Source: an uncultured bacterium
GTDB taxonomy: Bacteria; Cyanobacteriota; Vampirovibrionia; Gastranaerophilales; Gastranaerophilaceae
Assembly (NCBI GenBank): GCA_900551675.1
Contig: URXH01000081.1
Location: 1-8,093, forward strand
Length of the DNA stretch: 8,093 nucleotides
Direction: 5' to 3'
Both the position numbers and the translations under genes were made by a program. Each line of letters begins with the position of its first letter. The first letter of the stretch is position 1. This document shows positions 5,811 to 8,093 of this stretch, piece after piece. The notes beneath the pieces were generated by a model, which was given only the letters and a program-made list of their open reading frames with translations, was not told the origin of the DNA and did not search any database.

Positions 5811-5837
5811 AAAATACCTCCTGAAAAAATTATATCA

Positions 5838-5866
5838 TAAATAACTCATACTTGATAGTAACTCAA
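5838..5866 (-). promoter_or_regulatory. candidate promoter/operator of merR-hydE
   Basis: On the minus strand, TTGAGT (5861-5866) and TATTTA (5838-5843) are 17 bp apart. A short dyad TACT-ATCA-AGTA (5849-5860) lies in the spacer, where MerR proteins bind. The heptamer TAACTCA (plus strand) occurs twice, at 5842-5848 and 5859-5865. A better -10 (TATAAT, 5829-5834) has no matching -35 and would start transcription at the ribosome site. Weak evidence. Confidence 0.35.
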
Positions 5867-5870
5867 AGAG

Positions 5871-5906
5871 AAAAATAAAAACGACCTTATATCAAAGGCC
5901 GCTTTT
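5871..5906 (-). terminator. intrinsic terminator of the DXS-like gene
   Basis: On the minus strand, a 12-bp stem (5895-5906 with 5877-5888, two G-U pairs) with a 6-nt loop is followed by a U-rich run (5871-5880). The G-U pairs would be A-C mismatches on the plus strand, so the terminator works toward the minus direction. It begins 21 nt after the stop codon and separates this gene from merR-hydE. Confidence 0.85.
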
Positions 5907-5926
5907 ATCATATCCGATTAAAATAA

Positions 5927-7681
5927 TTATTTTAAAATCTTTTCTATATCTTCCAATATCAATTCTTTCCTGAGTCTGTAACGGCTGTAAAGTTCACTCA
6001 ACGGCACTCTGTCCGTAAACTCTTTTTCGGCTCCGTAATTCAGAACTTTCATATCGGAATTTCCGTAAAAACGCGCGATTTTTTCGCCGAATCCGCCGTT
6101 TAGTATGCCGTCTTCAAGAGTTATTACAACTTTATGATCGGCTTTCAAACTTTCGAGAAGCTCTTTATCAACACCTGTAATATAGCGAGGATTAATAAGA
6201 GTTGCATTAATATTGAGTTTATTTTTAATCTCATCTTTAACGTCTTTTGCAAGATTAAAGAAATTGCCAAGTCCTAACAATGCAATTTTTTCACCTTTTT
6301 CTTCGAGCTTAAATTTATTCGAAATCGAATAATCCGTTCTATCTTCAACACCTGTTGAATAAAGCGGAATTGACGGAACTCTTATTGCGACAGGACCTTG
6401 ATTTTGCGAATATGCATATTCAAGCATTGCCAGATATTCTTCTTTATTTGCCGGCGCAAGATATGTAAGATTCGGGATATTCGACATCATTGACATATCA
6501 AACGAACAAAGATGAGTTGCATCCGCATCCGATATTCCGCCCCAGTAAACAAGAATAACAAGCGGAGATTTATTAAGACACAAATCCTGAGAAAGCTGGT
6601 CATAAGTTCTTTGTACAAAAGAACTCATTATTGTTAAAACAGGTTTTGCACCGGCCTTTGCAAGCGCCGAGGAATAAGCAACCGCATGTTCTTCTGCAAT
6701 ACCGACATCAGTATAATGAACACCCAGCTTTTTCCTGTATTCCGCATCGAATCCGAAAACTCCGGGAGTTGCGGCTGTAACCACCACAGTTGTTTTATCT
6801 TCTTCAATTTTTTTGAGAATAAAATCTTTTGTTATCGAATTATAATCTTCAATCTGAGAACAAGGAGCAGAAGTTTTTGCATCTAAAATTCCCGGGACTA
6901 CCCAGTGAAATACTTCTTTATTTTCTTCTGCTGCTGCAAGGCCATGCCCTTTTATGGTCTTAATATGAACAACAACAGGATGATTAATATCTTTTACCTT
7001 TTGAAAAGCTTCAATCATCTTTGCAATATTGTTGCCTTCATCTACATAAATATAATCAAATCCCATCGCTTTAAACAAATTGCATTCTGCCTGACCTTTT
7101 GTATCTCTTAAAAGTTTAAGGTTTTTATAAATCCCTCCGTGGTTTTCCGCAATAGACATATCATTATCATTAATCACAATTATAATATTTGTTCCGAGTG
7201 CAGCAGCATTATCAAGCCCTTCAAGAGCTTCGCCTCCGCTCAAAGAACCGTCTCCGACTATTGCAATTACGTTTGATTTTTCGCCCTTTAAATCTCTTGC
7301 CTTTGCAAGACCTGCAGCTAAACTTGCGGCAGTTGAGGTATGACCTATTTTAAAAATATCATGTTCACTTTCTTCAGGCGCTGTGTAGCCTGTATATTTC
7401 AAATATTTGTCAGGATCAGTAAATCCTTCTTTTCTGCCTGTCAAAATCTTATGAGGGTAACACTGGTGAGAAACATCAAAAACAATTTTGTCAACAGGAG
7501 AATTAAACACATAATGCATTGCGATAGTAGTTTCTATAATACCTAAATTAGGCCCCATGTGCCCGCCTGTTGTGTTTACTTTTTTTATAATTAATTCTCT
7601 GATTTCATCAGCCAGATAATTCATTTCATCAACGGATAAATTTTTCAAATCATCAGGATTGTTTACTTTGTCTAAAATCAT
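5927..7681 (-). CDS. 1-deoxy-D-xylulose-5-phosphate synthase-like ThDP enzyme
   Basis: Classical DXS joins pyruvate and glyceraldehyde 3-phosphate to make DXP, the first step of the MEP isoprenoid pathway. This 584-residue protein is shorter than usual DXS (about 620-640) but keeps the order of domains. The ThDP domain has GGH (H41), HQCYPHKILTGR (72-83), GHTST (113-117), GDG (143-145), NDNDMSI (171-177) and FHWV (H259). The pyrimidine domain has DVGIAEEHAV (325-334) with the catalytic Glu330, FVQRTYDQ (355-362, Tyr360) and ATH (H390). A C-terminal transketolase-like domain follows with EDGILNGGFGE (523-533). The 'DRAG' segment of DXS is YWGG (379-382), so the arginine that binds substrate phosphate (R420 in E. 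coli) is Trp380, while Arg434 matches R478. It is therefore either a divergent DXS or a paralogue with changed substrate. The ATG has GGAGAG (7688-7693) at 6-nt spacing, and the gene is monocistronic. Confidence 0.85.
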   Translation of the reverse strand: MILDKVNNPDDLKNLSVDEMNYLADEIRELIIKKVNTTGGHMGPNLGIIETTIAMHYVFNSPVDKIVFDVSHQCYPHKILTGRKEGFTDPDKYLKYTGYTAPEESEHDIFKIGHTSTAASLAAGLAKARDLKGEKSNVIAIVGDGSLSGGEALEGLDNAAALGTNIIIVINDNDMSIAENHGGIYKNLKLLRDTKGQAECNLFKAMGFDYIYVDEGNNIAKMIEAFQKVKDINHPVVVHIKTIKGHGLAAAEENKEVFHWVVPGILDAKTSAPCSQIEDYNSITKDFILKKIEEDKTTVVVTAATPGVFGFDAEYRKKLGVHYTDVGIAEEHAVAYSSALAKAGAKPVLTIMSSFVQRTYDQLSQDLCLNKSPLVILVYWGGISDADATHLCSFDMSMMSNIPNLTYLAPANKEEYLAMLEYAYSQNQGPVAIRVPSIPLYSTGVEDRTDYSISNKFKLEEKGEKIALLGLGNFFNLAKDVKDEIKNKLNINATLINPRYITGVDKELLESLKADHKVVITLEDGILNGGFGEKIARFYGNSDMKVLNYGAEKEFTDRVPLSELYSRYRLRKELILEDIEKILK

Positions 7682-7703
7682 TTAATGCTCTCCTTTTTTA
7701 ATT

Positions 7704-7745
7704 TATACAATAATATTGTATATTTGAGAGTTCACTCTCAGTCAA
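7704..7745 (-). promoter_or_regulatory. promoter with operator palindrome for the DXS-like gene
   Basis: On the minus strand, TTGACT (7740-7745) and TATACA (7717-7722) are exactly 17 bp apart. The spacer is filled by a palindrome with 7-bp perfect arms, TGAGAGT-GA-ACTCTCA (7725-7740). A second inverted repeat with 8-bp arms, TATACAAT-N3-ATTGTATA (7704-7722), covers the -10 and the expected start. This is the layout of a repressor-controlled promoter. The protein that binds is unknown. Confidence 0.75.
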
Positions 7746-7833
7746 GAGGGGAAAAATAAAAATCTTAATAAGTGTTTACAAAATATAGTAATCCGTCTGA
7801 TGAAAAATTTTTATTATTTTCAATAATTAATTT

Positions 7834-8028
7834 ATGGATTTAAACTGGTACAACACACTGAATAAACCGCCTCTTACTCCGCCGTCAGAGATTTTTGCAC
7901 CTGTTTGGGGAATTATTTATATACTGATATTTTTGTATTTTTTTATTTTTTTCCTGAAGTTTTTTATTTTCATTCTGAACTTGTTGTTTTTTGTCCACTG
8001 CCCAGACGGGTACTTTATAAACATTTAA
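7834..8028 (+). pseudogene. tspO: TspO/MBR-type tryptophan-rich sensory protein, 5' fragment only
   Basis: The first 33 residues (to about 7932) match the conserved TspO/MBR block: NWYNTLNKPPLTPPSEIFAPVWGIIYILIF, with the WY.L.KP..TPP..F.PVW...Y.L pattern. TspO proteins are membrane proteins of about 150-160 residues with five helices, linked to porphyrin binding. Beyond about 7932 the frame continues to 8028 only as Phe/Ile-rich residues that are the antisense of the opposite-strand gene, so four of the helices are missing. The frame starts directly at the WY block, without a first helix before it, which some short homologues share. No ribosome site is visible. It is divergent from the DXS-like gene. 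Confidence 0.7.
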
Positions 8029-8085
8029 TGTAAGCATTGCAGACAACATCATCAGGACAATTCCTATATGATATCTCCTTTTCAT
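7885..8085 (-). pseudogene. secreted coiled-coil protein, 5' fragment only
   Basis: The minus-strand frame begins at 8085 with a typical signal peptide: MKRR, a hydrophobic core about IGIVLMMLSAMLTL, and likely cleavage after VWA (29/30). A charged Lys/Gln/Glu-rich coiled-coil start follows, KKQQVQNENKKLQEKNKKI (32-50). After about residue 51 (below about 7935) it reads only the antisense of the tspO fragment and ends at 7885. The usual continuation would be a longer coiled coil and perhaps a periplasmic enzyme domain such as an EnvC-like peptidase, but nothing shows this. Only 8 nt lie upstream before the window ends. A short real protein is possible but less likely. Confidence 0.5.
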
Positions 8086-8093
8086 AGTCTCAC

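Noticed and set aside
6686..7546. Several open plus-strand frames opposite the DXS-like gene
   Set aside because: They are shadows of a well-supported coding frame, with Phe/Asn/Ile-rich composition and no start signals.
5927..7681. Alternative assignment as transketolase or a pyruvate dehydrogenase E1 subunit
   Set aside because: HQCYPHKILTGR, GHTST, IAEEHAV and VQRTYDQ follow the DXS pattern and domain order in a single 584-residue chain.
7682..7833. Possible thiamine riboswitch upstream of the ThDP enzyme gene
   Set aside because: The gap from the ATG to the promoter is far too short for a THI-box, and its conserved CTGAGA / GACCTGA-type blocks are not present in the leader.

Overview
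The window is AT-rich, gene-dense bacterial DNA. It carries anaerobe-type functions ([FeFe]-hydrogenase maturation, a DXS-like enzyme), and most starts have strong AGGAGG-type ribosome sites. The first protein has an N-terminal stretch (NINFKSYN) of a kind I recall from gut Vampirovibrionia/Melainabacteria (Gastranaerophilales). That lineage is my best guess; a clostridial or other gut anaerobe is not excluded, and the assignment is inference only.

Layout. (1) 41-1012 (+): a stand-alone CheR-like SAM methyltransferase with no chemotaxis neighbours. (2) 1099-4041: a LysR-type regulator (-) divergent from two consecutive alpha/beta-hydrolase genes (+). The first is a Ser-Asp-His enzyme without a signal peptide. 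The second has a putative Cys nucleophile and a signal peptide. This looks like a small regulated catabolic or detoxification operon closed by a long hairpin terminator. (3) 4095-4263: a 151-bp MITE-like element with inverted ends bounded by an exact 9-bp direct repeat, containing a second 64-nt palindrome. It lies between that terminator and the promoter of tRNA-Thr(CGU). (4) 4308-4380 (+): tRNA-Thr, whose acceptor stem is overlapped antisense by the end of hydE. (5) 4372-5810 (-): a MerR-family regulator of AdhR/NmlR type followed directly by hydE, the radical-SAM [FeFe]-hydrogenase maturase. (6) 5927-7681 (-): a short, divergent DXS-like thiamine-diphosphate enzyme with its own terminator and a promoter that holds a 16-bp palindrome exactly in the -35/-10 spacer. 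(7) 7834-8093: the 5' end of a tspo-type gene (+) running head-on into the 5' end of a secreted coiled-coil protein gene (-). Both are cut at about 7926-7945, which suggests a deletion, an inversion or an assembly chimera.

The regulated units are LysR with two hydrolases, MerR with hydE, and the DXS-like gene behind an operator-like palindrome. I see no defence system, CRISPR array or large mobile element. The best leads are the MITE-like element, the DXS-like protein with a substituted phosphate-binding arginine, and the Cys-containing MerR/hydE pair.
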